From the NCBI RefSeq assembly GCF_009789535.1, contig NZ_WSUT01000005.1:1797501-1861500 (forward strand): a DNA stretch of 64,000 bases, in the 5' to 3' direction. Both the position numbers and the translations under genes were made by a program. Shown in pieces: positions 10,300 to 19,056 of the stretch. The notes under the pieces are model-generated. The model searched no databases, was not told the origin of the DNA, and saw only the letters and a list, made by a program, of their open reading frames with translations. The stretch's first letter is position 1. The number at the start of each line of letters is the position of its first letter. Source of the DNA: Sphingomonas carotinifaciens. Its GTDB lineage: Bacteria > Pseudomonadota > Alphaproteobacteria > Sphingomonadales > Sphingomonadaceae.

Positions 10300-10625
10300 G
10301 ATGCCCTCCGGTCCGACGCTCAGTCGAACGTCTCGATCAACAGACTCATAGTGGACAGGTTCCGGGGCTGAGTCGGTGAGTTGCACCGATTTCAAGACGT
10401 TTCGCATGTGAAACGCGACGAATCGCTCCGTGTCCTCTATGTGGTCCATTTATGTTCCACATTCGTTCCAGCGGTCAACCCGTTTTTCAGCGGATTGCAG
10501 AATGCCGTTCGATGCGGTAAGGCGCGCGCCTCAACACCGCATGGGAAGCATCACATACCGGTGCGCAGGCCTTGGGCTGACGCGTCATCCGCTTCCCAGA
10601 GGACAAACCGGAAAGGAATTTCACT
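10300..10625. other. Divergent intergenic region upstream of rpsB
   Basis: About 326 bases between the small membrane protein and rpsB. It holds the LexA-type box at 10454-10468, an overlapping inverted pair ATGTGG / CCACAT (10439-10444 and 10457-10462), and presumably the rpsB promoter. GGAAAGGA lies directly upstream of the rpsB start. I see no tRNA and no convincing gene in it. Confidence 0.5.
10454..10468. promoter_or_regulatory. LexA-type SOS box GTTC-N7-GTTC
   Basis: GTTCCACATTCGTTC is an exact match to the alphaproteobacterial LexA operator, a direct GTTC repeat with seven bases between. It lies upstream of the small membrane protein gene on the minus strand and about 160 bases upstream of rpsB on the plus strand. 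A chance match is possible, since only eight positions are fixed. Confidence 0.55.
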
Positions 10626-11444
10626 ATGGCGGCACCTGTCGTCACCATGCAGCAGCTTGTCGAGACCGGCGCGCACTTCGGCCACCAGACCCACCGCTGG
10701 AACCCGAAGATGAAGCCCTACATCTTCGGCGACCGCAACGGCGTCCACATCCTTGACCTCTCGCAGACCGTGCCGCTTTTCGCGCGCGCGCTGGAGTTCA
10801 TCAGCTCGTCGGTCGCCGGCGGCGGCAAGGTGCTGTTCGTCGGCACCAAGCGCCAGGCGCAGGAAGCGGTTGCCGATGCGGCCCGCCGCTCGAACCAGCA
10901 TTTTGTCAACCACCGCTGGCTGGGCGGCATGCTCACCAACTGGAAGACGATCTCGAACTCGATCAAGCGTCTCAAGTCGCTCGAAGAGCAGCTTTCGGGC
11001 AACACCGCGGGCCTGACCAAGAAGGAAGTCCTGCAGCTCACCCGTGAGCGCGACAAGCTGGAACTGTCGCTGGGCGGCATCCGCGACATGGGCGGCGTGC
11101 CCGACGTCATGTTCGTGATCGACGCGAACAAGGAAGAGCTGGCGATCAAGGAAGCCAACACGCTGGGCATCCCGGTCGTTGCCATCCTCGATTCGAACGT
11201 GTCGCCGGACGGCATCGCCTTCCCGGTGCCGGCCAACGACGACGCGAGCCGTGCGATCCGCCTGTATTGCGAGGCCGTGGCGATCGCCGCGACCCGCGGC
11301 GGCCAGGAGCAGCAGCGCCGCAGCGGTGCCGATGTCGGTGCGATGGCCGAGCCGCCCGTCGAGGAAGCGCTGAGCGTCGAAGAGCCCGCTGCGGCGAACG
11401 TCGAGGGCGCTGGCGCCGAGGCCGAGCGCCAGATCGACGCCTAA
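10626..11444 (+). CDS. rpsB: 30S ribosomal protein S2
   Basis: A structural protein of the small ribosomal subunit, 272 residues. It opens with the canonical [20 protein letters not shown], and the conserved blocks [12 protein letters not shown] and [17 protein letters not shown] are present. The C-terminus is a long Ala/Glu-rich acidic extension from about residue 235, common in alphaproteobacteria. GGAAAGGA precedes the ATG at good distance. It forms the classic rpsB-tsf operon, with a 90-base spacer containing a GC-rich stretch. Confidence 0.98.
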   Translation: MAAPVVTMQQLVETGAHFGHQTHRWNPKMKPYIFGDRNGVHILDLSQTVPLFARALEFISSSVAGGGKVLFVGTKRQAQEAVADAARRSNQHFVNHRWLGGMLTNWKTISNSIKRLKSLEEQLSGNTAGLTKKEVLQLTRERDKLELSLGGIRDMGGVPDVMFVIDANKEELAIKEANTLGIPVVAILDSNVSPDGIAFPVPANDDASRAIRLYCEAVAIAATRGGQEQQRRSGADVGAMAEPPVEEALSVEEPAAANVEGAGAEAERQIDA

Positions 11445-11534
11445 TCGTCGTCAAGACGTCATGCGGGCGGGATAGGGCGGCGACGCCCCGTCTCGCCCGC
11501 AACCATATCGAACGATTAAAGAGGATTACGGAAC

Positions 11535-12470
11535 ATGGCTGAGATCACGGCAGCGATGGTCAAGGAGCTGCGCGAAAAGAGCGGCGCCGGCATGATGGAC
11601 TGCAAGAAGGCGCTGAACGAGACCAGCGGCGACATGGACGCCGCAATGGACTGGCTGCGGACCAAGGGTCTGGCCGCGGCCGCCAAGAAGTCCAGCCGCA
11701 CGGCGGCCGAGGGCCTGGTCGGCGTCGCGACCGCCGGCACCAAGGGTGCCGCGATCGAGGTGAACTCCGAGACCGACTTCGTCGCCAAGAACGATCAGTT
11801 CCAGTCGTTCGTCCGCGAACTGACGCAGATCGCGCTCAACACCGGTGACGATCTGGACGCGATCAAGGGCGCCGCGATGCCGTCGGGTACGACGGTCGAG
11901 GAAACGCTGACCAACAACATCGCGACGATCGGCGAGAACCAGGCGATCCGTCGTGCCAAGCGCCTCGAAGTGTCCAAGGGCGCGGTTGTGTCCTACGTCC
12001 ACAACGCGGCATCGCCGGGCCTGGGCAAGATCGGCGTGCTGGTCGCGCTCGAGTCCGAAGCGTCCGACGAGGTGCTGCAGGGCCTGGGCAAGCAGCTTGC
12101 GATGCACATTGCGGCCGCTTTCCCGAAGGCGCTGAACGAAGGCGATCTGGACGAGGCCGAGATCGAGCGCGAGCGCGCGATCGCGACCGAAAAGGCGAGC
12201 GAGAGCGGCAAGCCCGCCGACATCATCGCCAAGATGGTGGAAGGCTCGATCGCCAAGTACCGCAAGGAGCATGCGCTGGTCAGCCAGCTGTTCGTGATGG
12301 ACGGCAAGACCAAGATCAGCGACGTCGTTGCCAAGGCCGGCAAGGACGCCGGGGCCGAGATCGTGCTGAAGGACTATGTCCGCTTCCAGCTCGGCGAAGG
12401 CATCGAGAAGGAAGCATCCGACTTCGCCGCCGAAGTGGCGGCGGCTTCGGGCGTTCCGCAGAAGGCCTGA
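11535..12470 (+). CDS. tsf: Elongation factor Ts
   Basis: The guanine nucleotide exchange factor for EF-Tu, 311 residues. The N-terminal UBA-like helix and signature [18 protein letters not shown] are intact, as is the TDFVAKN core block. The start is preceded by AAAGAGGA. A strong intrinsic terminator follows, so the usual downstream partners pyrH and frr are not contiguous here. Confidence 0.98.
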   Translation: MAEITAAMVKELREKSGAGMMDCKKALNETSGDMDAAMDWLRTKGLAAAAKKSSRTAAEGLVGVATAGTKGAAIEVNSETDFVAKNDQFQSFVRELTQIALNTGDDLDAIKGAAMPSGTTVEETLTNNIATIGENQAIRRAKRLEVSKGAVVSYVHNAASPGLGKIGVLVALESEASDEVLQGLGKQLAMHIAAAFPKALNEGDLDEAEIERERAIATEKASESGKPADIIAKMVEGSIAKYRKEHALVSQLFVMDGKTKISDVVAKAGKDAGAEIVLKDYVRFQLGEGIEKEASDFAAEVAAASGVPQKA

Positions 12471-12517
12471 CCGTGCTTTTCCCCGGGCGGAAGCGTCCGG
12501 GGACCTGGCGACAGGAC

Positions 12518-12551
12518 AAAGACGCCGTGCAGCGATGCACGGCGTCTTTTC
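12518..12551 (+). terminator. Rho-independent terminator of rpsB-tsf
   Basis: A 13-bp perfect stem, AAAGACGCCGTGC / GCACGGCGTCTTT, with a six-base loop AGCGAT, ends in a T run. A weaker hairpin (CCCCGG / CCGGGG at 12481-12502) lies just before it and another GC-rich hairpin at 12580-12601 faces the convergent gene. Confidence 0.92.
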
Positions 12552-12608
12552 TGTTGGGCTCGGAACAGTGATGCAAAGCCCTCTCCCGGCCGGGGGGAGG
12601 GCACCGGA

Positions 12609-15335
12609 TCATGGCCGGGTCAGTTCGATCCTTGTGGTGCCATGGCCGAGCGGCACGGTGTAGCCACCGCGCTCCATCTTGCCGTTGTTCAGGACATAGG
12701 TCTTGGCACCCGCCATCGTTCCTTCGACGAATACCCGCGCGGTTGGCGTATTCGGTGCCGCCGGATCCAGAGTCAGCGTGATCCGGCCGGTCTTCGGCAC
12801 GTAACGCGCCTCGGCGATCCGCCCGGCCTCCAGGGTGATCCATTGGCCAATGGGCGCGACGAACAAGCGGGTGCGTGCACCGTCCTTCGGGACGATCGTC
12901 ACCGTGCCGGCGTTTTCGACCACGCTTCCGCCGAAACCGACCCAGCCAAAGGTCGGATGATCGACCAGATAGGTCGCCGCGGTCAGGGCATGGCCATAAT
13001 ATCCCATGCCATAGTCACCGCTATACGGGTCCCATTTCATCATGTCCGGCCAGGCGTGGAAAGCGGCGGACGAGAAGCCCTGCTGGTCGATATTGGTGAT
13101 GCCGCCCATCATGCCGCCATAGGCGACCCGCAACAGGTGCAGATCGGCCGGATTCTGGCGATAGGCATCGAACAGGGGTACCGCGTTCAGCGCCGATCCG
13201 TAGTGATGGATCTGTCGTTCGATACGCGGATATTTGCCGCCATACAGGAAATCCCAGTAGCGGCGGGCATTGCCGTTATACCCCCAGCTGGGCACCGTCG
13301 GATCATATCCCAGGATCACCTCGCGCGTGACGTCCGCCTGTGGCTGGAAACCGAAATAGCGCATCCAGGCATAGACTTCCGGCTGGCCGGTCGAATCCCA
13401 GGCCATTTCCGATCCGAACGGATATTTCAACGTGCGCCAGTGATCGGCCCGCGCCTTCATCAGCCGCTCCATGTCGGCAGCCTTTGCGGTCATGCCTTCG
13501 CGCTTCAGATCCTTCAGGATGTCGAGAAAGACGTCGCCTTCCATCAGGCCGAATTCGGCATAATGCGCGCGCGTCATCGCTACCGAGGTTTCATACGCCC
13601 GGTCCAGATACCAGCGCCAATCGTGCCGGCTGACCATGCCGGGATGATTGCGGGCGATGCGATACAGCACCCAATAGCCGATCGCGACATGGGGGTAGTT
13701 GTAGGCACGCCCCAGATCATTGGCATCCTTCTCCTTCCACAACGTCCAGCTTTTCCACTTCTCCGGATCACCGGTGTAGAGCGTAGGGAACTTGACCGGA
13801 TCGTAATAGAACAGGCTCTTCTTGACGCCGCCGGCCTGTGGCCCGCTGACCACCTGCAGGCGGCCATGCACGGTTTCATCCACCAGCCGTTCGATCTTGG
13901 CGACCTCCTGCGGGTCGGGATGATCGAGTTGCTTCATCGTCGCCGCAACCCAGCTGCCGCCGCCGCCCTCGTCGCTCATCCCCGCGATCCAGACGCGTGG
14001 TTCGACATCCACGATCGCCTTGCTTTCGTTGTCATAGGTCAGGATGGCCGGGTTGCGGCCAAAGGGATCGCCCTTGCCCTCATACCATTGCTGGTTCGTC
14101 GAAAAGCGCCCCAGGTCCGCCATCGCCTGATCGAGCGGCTTGGTGATGAAGTAGCTGACCGTCTGCTTCGTGCCGTCGGCATAGCCGATCGTCAGCCGCG
14201 CAGGCCCCCATTGGCTGCCGCGCAGCGCGAGCCGTGTCCAGCCCTTCACCGTGCCGGCGGGCTTCGCCGTTACCCTGCCTGCGGGATAGCTCTCGATCGA
14301 GGTGATCGCAGCCGGCCTGCGAACGAACAGCGCCGCATCCTGATCGGTAGGAACGACATAGCCGGGCAGGCCGACCGCGACGGGACGATTGTTGGCGATC
14401 AACGTCGGTTCGATCGCACGGATCGATGGAGACTGGGCGAAGCGTACGCCGACTTCCAGCGTTTCGCCGGGCGAAAGCGTGCGGGCGGTGGGGGCGTTCC
14501 ACTGTTCGCCCGCCTTTTTCCATTCACGCTCGACATAGCCGGCGGAATGCACCGTCCAGTCGTAGAAGCCCTCCGAGGTCTGTCCGCGCGGGCTGCGATC
14601 GGTGAAGATCGATCCGTCTTTGACCTCGCGGGGATTACGCAAGGGTACATATGCTTCCAGCGGCGTATTCTTTGCCGGCATGACAAGCAATGCGGGGCCC
14701 TTCCCGTTCAGGCGGGTCACCTGAAGATAACCGGCATCGCGCCCGATATACGGATCGACGAAACTGGCTTGGGCGTGGGCCTGTTCCAGATTGCGATCGG
14801 TGATGATGTTGTCGAACACCATCGGCATGCCCAGCGTGCCGATCTCGACCGGCGTCGCGGCCGTGTTGGTGATGCGAAAGGCAAGAGCGAGCCGCCCGCC
14901 TTCGTTGCGCCAGTGACGCTCGACCCGAACCGGGGCACCTTCGCCCATGCTGGCGGTGATGTCGGCCGCAGCGATGGTCGTGCCGCCGCTGGGAAGAGGC
15001 CGGATCGGGCGGCGTTCATGCGCGGAGGCGAAATCGCGCCACGTGCCACCGGGAGTCCGCAGGCGAAGGTTGAGATCGCCGAGATGGTTATAGCCGTCGC
15101 CGGCCCGCTCTGCCTCGCGGGACGTGGGCACGAAGCTGAAGCCCGGTTCATTCGCGGGAGACAGGCGTGCCAGCGTCTGTGTGTCCTGGCGCAACGCAAT
15201 GTGGAACGGTCCCACCCTATGCTCCGTCGTCACGACGGGGCGAACGGCCGGTTTGGGTGTATCCTGAGCAATCAACGCCGAGGTGGCGGTGCCCAACGTC
15301 ATGGCGATCATTATGGCTGGACGAAGGAGCGGCAT
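12609..15335 (-). CDS. Large secreted DUF5695-like protein, putative glycoside hydrolase
   Basis: A 908-residue exported protein with a signal peptide (AMTLGTATSALIAQD). The N-terminal part reads like a beta-rich domain found in carbohydrate-active enzymes (GYNHLGDLNLRLRTPGGTW). From about residue 390 there are many aromatic and acidic helical segments, such as YETSVAMTRAHYAEFGLMEG and HHYGSALNAVPLFDAYRQNP, of the kind seen in alpha/alpha-barrel glycosidases. I assign it to the DUF5695 group from recollection of the family, with no proven substrate. GAGG stands at good spacing before the ATG. It is divergent from a GH43 enzyme, with a shared AT-rich control region, which suggests work on the same plant polysaccharide. 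I cannot point to catalytic residues with certainty. Confidence 0.65.
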   Translation of the reverse strand: MPLLRPAIMIAMTLGTATSALIAQDTPKPAVRPVVTTEHRVGPFHIALRQDTQTLARLSPANEPGFSFVPTSREAERAGDGYNHLGDLNLRLRTPGGTWRDFASAHERRPIRPLPSGGTTIAAADITASMGEGAPVRVERHWRNEGGRLALAFRITNTAATPVEIGTLGMPMVFDNIITDRNLEQAHAQASFVDPYIGRDAGYLQVTRLNGKGPALLVMPAKNTPLEAYVPLRNPREVKDGSIFTDRSPRGQTSEGFYDWTVHSAGYVEREWKKAGEQWNAPTARTLSPGETLEVGVRFAQSPSIRAIEPTLIANNRPVAVGLPGYVVPTDQDAALFVRRPAAITSIESYPAGRVTAKPAGTVKGWTRLALRGSQWGPARLTIGYADGTKQTVSYFITKPLDQAMADLGRFSTNQQWYEGKGDPFGRNPAILTYDNESKAIVDVEPRVWIAGMSDEGGGGSWVAATMKQLDHPDPQEVAKIERLVDETVHGRLQVVSGPQAGGVKKSLFYYDPVKFPTLYTGDPEKWKSWTLWKEKDANDLGRAYNYPHVAIGYWVLYRIARNHPGMVSRHDWRWYLDRAYETSVAMTRAHYAEFGLMEGDVFLDILKDLKREGMTAKAADMERLMKARADHWRTLKYPFGSEMAWDSTGQPEVYAWMRYFGFQPQADVTREVILGYDPTVPSWGYNGNARRYWDFLYGGKYPRIERQIHHYGSALNAVPLFDAYRQNPADLHLLRVAYGGMMGGITNIDQQGFSSAAFHAWPDMMKWDPYSGDYGMGYYGHALTAATYLVDHPTFGWVGFGGSVVENAGTVTIVPKDGARTRLFVAPIGQWITLEAGRIAEARYVPKTGRITLTLDPAAPNTPTARVFVEGTMAGAKTYVLNNGKMERGGYTVPLGHGTTRIELTRP

Positions 15336-15432
15336 GACGGACCTCGTTGAGGAAACTGCAAAGAAGGAAAGGGGCGAAGGGTGCCCGTTCGATGCAAGCG
15401 TATCGGCCCATCAAACAAGTTTCAATCATTGT

Positions 15433-15443
15433 TATACCGTATA
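15433..15443. promoter_or_regulatory. AT-rich palindrome in the divergent glycosidase control region
   Basis: TATACCGTATA is a perfect palindrome around a central C, inside an AT-rich island (about 15415-15465) that contrasts with the GC-rich surroundings. It lies midway between the two divergent secreted glycosidase genes, as expected for an operator shared by both. The regulator is not in the window. Confidence 0.4.
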
Positions 15444-15488
15444 TTGTTTTTCGATTGTATTTGGGGAAAGGTGCCAGGGAGGGGAATG

Positions 15489-17045
15489 ATGATGATAAAG
15501 CCGATTGGACGGGTGGCGATCATACCGACATTGCTCGTGCTGGCCGGGACGGCGGCTGTCGCGCGCGTGGTCCAGTCGACCGGGAACCCCATTTTGGCAG
15601 ACGGCAGCTATTACACGACCGATCCCGCCCCCGTGGTCGATGGCGATACGCTGTACATCCTGGCAGGGCGCGACGAGGCCCCGGATGGGGTCAACGACTT
15701 CATCATGAACGAATGGCAGCTTTTATCCACGCAGGATCCGGCGTCGCGTCGGTGGCGCCATGATCCCGGCATCGCGCGGCCGGAGCGCCTGTTCGCCTGG
15801 GCGTCCCCGGGCCGCGCCTATGCCGGGCAGATCGTGAAGGCGAGGAACGGCCGCTTCTACTTCTACGCGCCCGTTGAGGAGCGGAACAGCGACGCCCGGG
15901 ACCGGTTCGCGATCGGTGTCGCCGTATCGGACAGCCCCCACGGTCCGTGGAAGGATGCGCATCCTGCGGGGCCAATCATCTCGCAGCGCGTGCCGGAAAG
16001 CAACGACATCCAGAATATCGATCCGACGGTGCTGGTGGATGAGGATGGGCGGGTGTTCATCTATTGGGGGACGTTCGGGCGGTTGCGGGGGATGGAGCTG
16101 GCGTCGGACATGGTGAGCGCCAAGGGTCCGGAGCAGGTGATCGAGGGGCTGACGGGCTTTTTCGAGGCGCCGTGGATCATGAAGCGCAAGGGCGTGTATT
16201 ATATGCTTTACGCCGGCAACAACGCCGGACCGGACAGCCCGTGCACGCCAGCATTGTACCATGCGTGCCAAGCCTATGGCACGGCCACGTCGCCGCTGGG
16301 CCCGTGGACCTATCGCGGGGTCGTGCTGAAGCCGGTGTCGTCCACCACGTCGCATGCGGGGGCGGTCGAATTCAAGGGAAAGTGGTACATCACCTACCAC
16401 ACCGCGGACGCAAAGGGCGGCGGGCATTTCCGCCGCTCGGTCGCGATCGACCGGCTGGAATGGGACGACAGCGTGACGCCGGCGGCGATCCGCCCGGTCG
16501 TACCGACCATCGCCCCCCGCGCCGCCCCGCGCCCCGGCCGCAACATCGCCCCCGCGGCCACCCCCACCGCCGGCCCGAACGCGCTACCCACCCAATTCTG
16601 GCTGAAATCGCTGAACGACGGCATCATACGCGCCGCACCGCTGCCGCCCGACATGTGGTCGAGCTGGCGGGGCAAGGACAATCCCGCGACGCCGTGGATC
16701 GAATATCGCTGGCCAGCCCCGGTCACGCTGAACGGCAGCCGCATCCGCTTCTTCGCGGACCAGCCGGCAGGAGCCGGCGAAGGGGTGGCGCCGCCCGCAT
16801 CGTGGCGGCTGGAATATTGGGACGGCGGCTGGAGGCCGGTCCGGGGAGCCGGCTCCTATGGCACGTCCGCCGATACGTGGCAGACGGTGGATTTCCCGCC
16901 CGTGACCACCCGGTGCCTGCGGGCGCAATTCGTGGCATCGAAAGGGGCGGGCGTCGGGGTGCAGGAATGGGAAGCGCTGGGCCCCCAGGCGACCGTGCCG
17001 CCGCTCGCCCCGAAAACCGCCGCCCCGCCCTGCGACCGCCCCTAG
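15489..17045 (+). CDS. Family 43 glycoside hydrolase with C-terminal binding-type domain
   Basis: A secreted five-bladed beta-propeller glycosidase of about 518 residues, acting on arabinose- or xylose-containing plant polymers by inversion. After a signal peptide (RVAIIPTLLVLAGTAAVA), the three GH43 carboxylates can be placed: general base D45 in YYTTDPAP, the pKa-modulating Asp in IDPTVLVDEDG, and the acid Glu in GFFEAPWI. A Pro/Ala linker leads to a C-terminal beta-sandwich-like domain (PWIEYRWPAPVTLNGSRIRF) of discoidin/carbohydrate-binding type. Three ATGs stand in a row at 15486, 15489 and 15492; GGAGG spacing favours 15489. The stop overlaps the stop of the converging L,D-transpeptidase gene. 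Confidence 0.85.
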   Translation: MMIKPIGRVAIIPTLLVLAGTAAVARVVQSTGNPILADGSYYTTDPAPVVDGDTLYILAGRDEAPDGVNDFIMNEWQLLSTQDPASRRWRHDPGIARPERLFAWASPGRAYAGQIVKARNGRFYFYAPVEERNSDARDRFAIGVAVSDSPHGPWKDAHPAGPIISQRVPESNDIQNIDPTVLVDEDGRVFIYWGTFGRLRGMELASDMVSAKGPEQVIEGLTGFFEAPWIMKRKGVYYMLYAGNNAGPDSPCTPALYHACQAYGTATSPLGPWTYRGVVLKPVSSTTSHAGAVEFKGKWYITYHTADAKGGGHFRRSVAIDRLEWDDSVTPAAIRPVVPTIAPRAAPRPGRNIAPAATPTAGPNALPTQFWLKSLNDGIIRAAPLPPDMWSSWRGKDNPATPWIEYRWPAPVTLNGSRIRFFADQPAGAGEGVAPPASWRLEYWDGGWRPVRGAGSYGTSADTWQTVDFPPVTTRCLRAQFVASKGAGVGVQEWEALGPQATVPPLAPKTAAPPCDRP

Positions 17046-17698
17046 CTGGTGATCGTATCGCCCATCTGCATCATCTTGCCATTGGTGACGATGACCGTGT
17101 CACCCAGCTTGGCCGCCGCGAACAGGCGCCGCGCGAAGCCTGGTGGCACGCCGATGCAGCCATGGGTCGCATAGCCGAACCGCACGTCGCTGGCGTGGAT
17201 CGCCACACCGTCGCGGGTGAGACGCAGCATATAGGGCATCGGTGCGTCATACAGGTTGGAGACGTGATCGACGTCCTTTTCCAGGATCGGAAAGACGCCA
17301 AGCGGGGTCGGCTTGTTATCCGCGCCGTACAGGATGGCGGCCGCGCCAATTTCGTAGCCGTCGCGAAACGCCGAAATGGTCTGCGCCGCCAGATCGATGG
17401 TGATGACCAGTGGACCCGCCGGTACGCCCGCATCATCCCAGACGAAATCGCCGTGGCGCAGGGGTTTTTCAAGGTGAAGGATGCGGCGGACGACCAGCGG
17501 GGTCGGGGTCGGGGTTGGGGTCGGTATGGGTGCGGGAGTTGGAGTAGGGGAAAGCTTTGCGGCGGCCTTCCGGGCCGGGGGCGGCGCCACGCCCGAACCA
17601 TCCGCCGCCATTGCGAACATGGCGGCGCTGCCCGCGGTGACGGACAGGATCGCGATCGCGGTGATCCGCGCGGCAAGGGGGCGCCAGGCATCGGCCAT
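17042..17698 (-). CDS. L,D-transpeptidase (YkuD family)
   Basis: A 218-residue exported protein expected to cross-link peptidoglycan or attach proteins to it in the periplasm. The N-terminus has a signal anchor or signal peptide (ITAIAILSVTAGSAAMF), followed by a Pro/Thr repeat linker (about residues 50-67) and the YkuD domain. Catalytic C181 lies in THGCIGVP, with H168 in AIHASD and H179 completing the site. The usual Arg two places after the Cys (HGCIR) is Gly here. The stop codon shares bases with the GH43 stop (CTAG at 17042-17045). Confidence 0.87.
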   Translation of the reverse strand: MADAWRPLAARITAIAILSVTAGSAAMFAMAADGSGVAPPPARKAAAKLSPTPTPAPIPTPTPTPTPLVVRRILHLEKPLRHGDFVWDDAGVPAGPLVITIDLAAQTISAFRDGYEIGAAAILYGADNKPTPLGVFPILEKDVDHVSNLYDAPMPYMLRLTRDGVAIHASDVRFGYATHGCIGVPPGFARRLFAAAKLGDTVIVTNGKMMQMGDTITS

Positions 17699-17771
17699 GA
17701 GCGCATCCTAACCCACTCCGCCCCGGCTTGTCAGGGTCCGGTTCCGTACCGTAGTGGGACGGAAAAAGGGT

Positions 17772-18674
17772 TCAGTGCACCTCTATGGTGACGTGGGCAA
17801 GGGCGGGGATCGGCGACAGGCGCTGGCGCAAGGTGGCCGATGTGACGGTGCCGCGCACCTCCACGATGGCGGCATGGGCGCCGGGGCCGATCCGCCAGAC
17901 GTGCATGTCGAGTATCTGGACATCGCCGGCGCCTTCCACGCACGCGCGGACGCGGGCAGCGAGCGCGGGATCGGTGGCGTCGAGCAGCACCGCGGACGCA
18001 TCGCGCATCAGCGTCCAGGACCAGCGTGCGATGACCACCGCGCCGATAAATCCGGTGAGCGGATCGAGCCACCACCAGCCCAGATAACGTCCCGCCAGAA
18101 GCGCGGCGATCGCCATGACCGAGGTCAGCGCGTCCGCCAGCACATGAAGATAGGCGGCACGCATATTGGCATCGTCGCCATGGGCGTGATCGTGGTCATG
18201 GGCGTGGCCGTGATCATGCCGGGAGCCGTGATGATGGTGCCCGCCGCCGAGCAGCGCCGCGCTGGCGAAATTGACCAGCAGGCCGAGGACCGCGACCAGC
18301 GTGGCGTCGCCGAACGCAACAGGGTGATGTTCACCCAGCCGCATGATCGATTCGACCGCGATGCCGAGCGACACGATCCCCAGCACCAGTGCCGATGCGA
18401 AGGCGGCAAGTTCGCCCACCTTGCCGGTGCCCCAGCCATAGCGCGGATTGCCGACGTTGCGGCGTGCATAGGAATAGGCGAGCGCCGCCAGACCCAGCGC
18501 ACCGACATGCGTCGCCATATGGAAGCCGTCGGCGAGCAGGGCCATCGACCCGGTCAGCCAGCCCGCGACGATTTCGGCCACCATCATGCCGGCGCTCAAC
18601 CAGACGACCCAGCGCGTCCGGCGCGCATTCTCGTCATGATGGTGGCCCAGATAATCGTGATCGTGCGAGACCAT
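17772..18674 (-). CDS. dmeF: Cation diffusion facilitator, DmeF-like Co/Ni efflux protein
   Basis: An inner-membrane antiporter of 300 residues that exports divalent metal in exchange for protons. Six hydrophobic helices are present, with HxxxD-type motifs in LLADGFHMATH and YLHVLADALTS. A His/Asp-rich cytoplasmic loop (HHHHGSRHDHGHAHDHDHAH) lies between helices 4 and 5, and another His cluster (VSHDHDYLGHHHDE) at the N-terminus. The N-terminal His cluster and linkage to a DmeR-type repressor favour cobalt and nickel over zinc. The ATG at 18674 lies 13 bases after the dmeR stop, so the two genes form an operon. Confidence 0.88.
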   Translation of the reverse strand: MVSHDHDYLGHHHDENARRTRWVVWLSAGMMVAEIVAGWLTGSMALLADGFHMATHVGALGLAALAYSYARRNVGNPRYGWGTGKVGELAAFASALVLGIVSLGIAVESIMRLGEHHPVAFGDATLVAVLGLLVNFASAALLGGGHHHHGSRHDHGHAHDHDHAHGDDANMRAAYLHVLADALTSVMAIAALLAGRYLGWWWLDPLTGFIGAVVIARWSWTLMRDASAVLLDATDPALAARVRACVEGAGDVQILDMHVWRIGPGAHAAIVEVRGTVTSATLRQRLSPIPALAHVTIEVH

Positions 18675-18687
18675 GGTCGCGAAACCT

Positions 18688-18963
18688 TTAGCGGAAGTGG
18701 CGACGGAGCAGCTTGGCGAGTTCGGCGGCGGCAGCGGCACGCTCCGCATCGGTGACGCCGGCGGCCGCGACATGGGCGTGGAGATGATCCTCGACCAGTT
18801 CGTCCATCAGCCCGGCGACCGCGCCGCGCACGGCGGCGACGAGATGCAGCGTGTCCGCACATTCTGCGTCGGCAAGCACCGAGCGTTCGACCGCGGCGAC
18901 CTGCCCGGCAATGCGGCGAACGCGCGCGACGATCTTGTCCTTGTTGGTGGTGACATGGGCCAT
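18688..18963 (-). CDS. dmeR: DmeR/RcnR-type Ni/Co-sensing repressor (CsoR/RcnR/FrmR family)
   Basis: A 91-residue all-helical repressor. It carries H3, C35, H60 and H64, the four residues that bind Ni and Co in E. coli RcnR, and lacks the Cu-binding pattern of CsoR. Metal binding is expected to release it from the operator just upstream of its own start, inducing itself and the efflux gene dmeF. The start is set by the conserved MAHVTTNKDKIVARVRRIAG. The operator overlaps its leader, 4-24 bases upstream. Confidence 0.9.
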   Translation of the reverse strand: MAHVTTNKDKIVARVRRIAGQVAAVERSVLADAECADTLHLVAAVRGAVAGLMDELVEDHLHAHVAAAGVTDAERAAAAAELAKLLRRHFR

Positions 18964-18966
18964 AGC

Positions 18967-18987
18967 ATATAGGGGTATAGGGTATAT
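18967..18987. promoter_or_regulatory. Probable DmeR operator
   Basis: ATATAGGGG-TATA-GGGTATAT is an AT-flanked G-tract element just upstream of the dmeR ATG. Operators of the RcnR/DmeR family have the same make-up, with a G/C tract bounded by inverted ATAT or TATA arms. It lies on the likely promoter, so autorepression fits. Confidence 0.7.
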
Positions 18988-19056
18988 CGCCTGTTGGCGC
19001 AAGGATCGCCGGGCGGCTAGGGGCGTTGCGCGCACGCACAGTGTTTGGGGGGAGCC

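Noticed and set aside
10300..10449. The N-terminal 50-codon extension of the small membrane protein
   Set aside because: Its codons are low in GC at third positions, the LexA-type box ends only five bases before its ATG, and the inner ATG has a far better ribosome-binding site.
12642..15350. A 902-codon open frame on the plus strand, opposite the DUF5695-like gene
   Set aside because: Its composition is a typical shadow, with no signal peptide or motif; the minus-strand gene has both a signal peptide and a ribosome-binding site.
17505..17550. A tandem simple repeat (GGGGTCGG-type) as a recombination hot spot
   Set aside because: It encodes the Pro/Thr linker of the L,D-transpeptidase in frame, a common feature of exported proteins.
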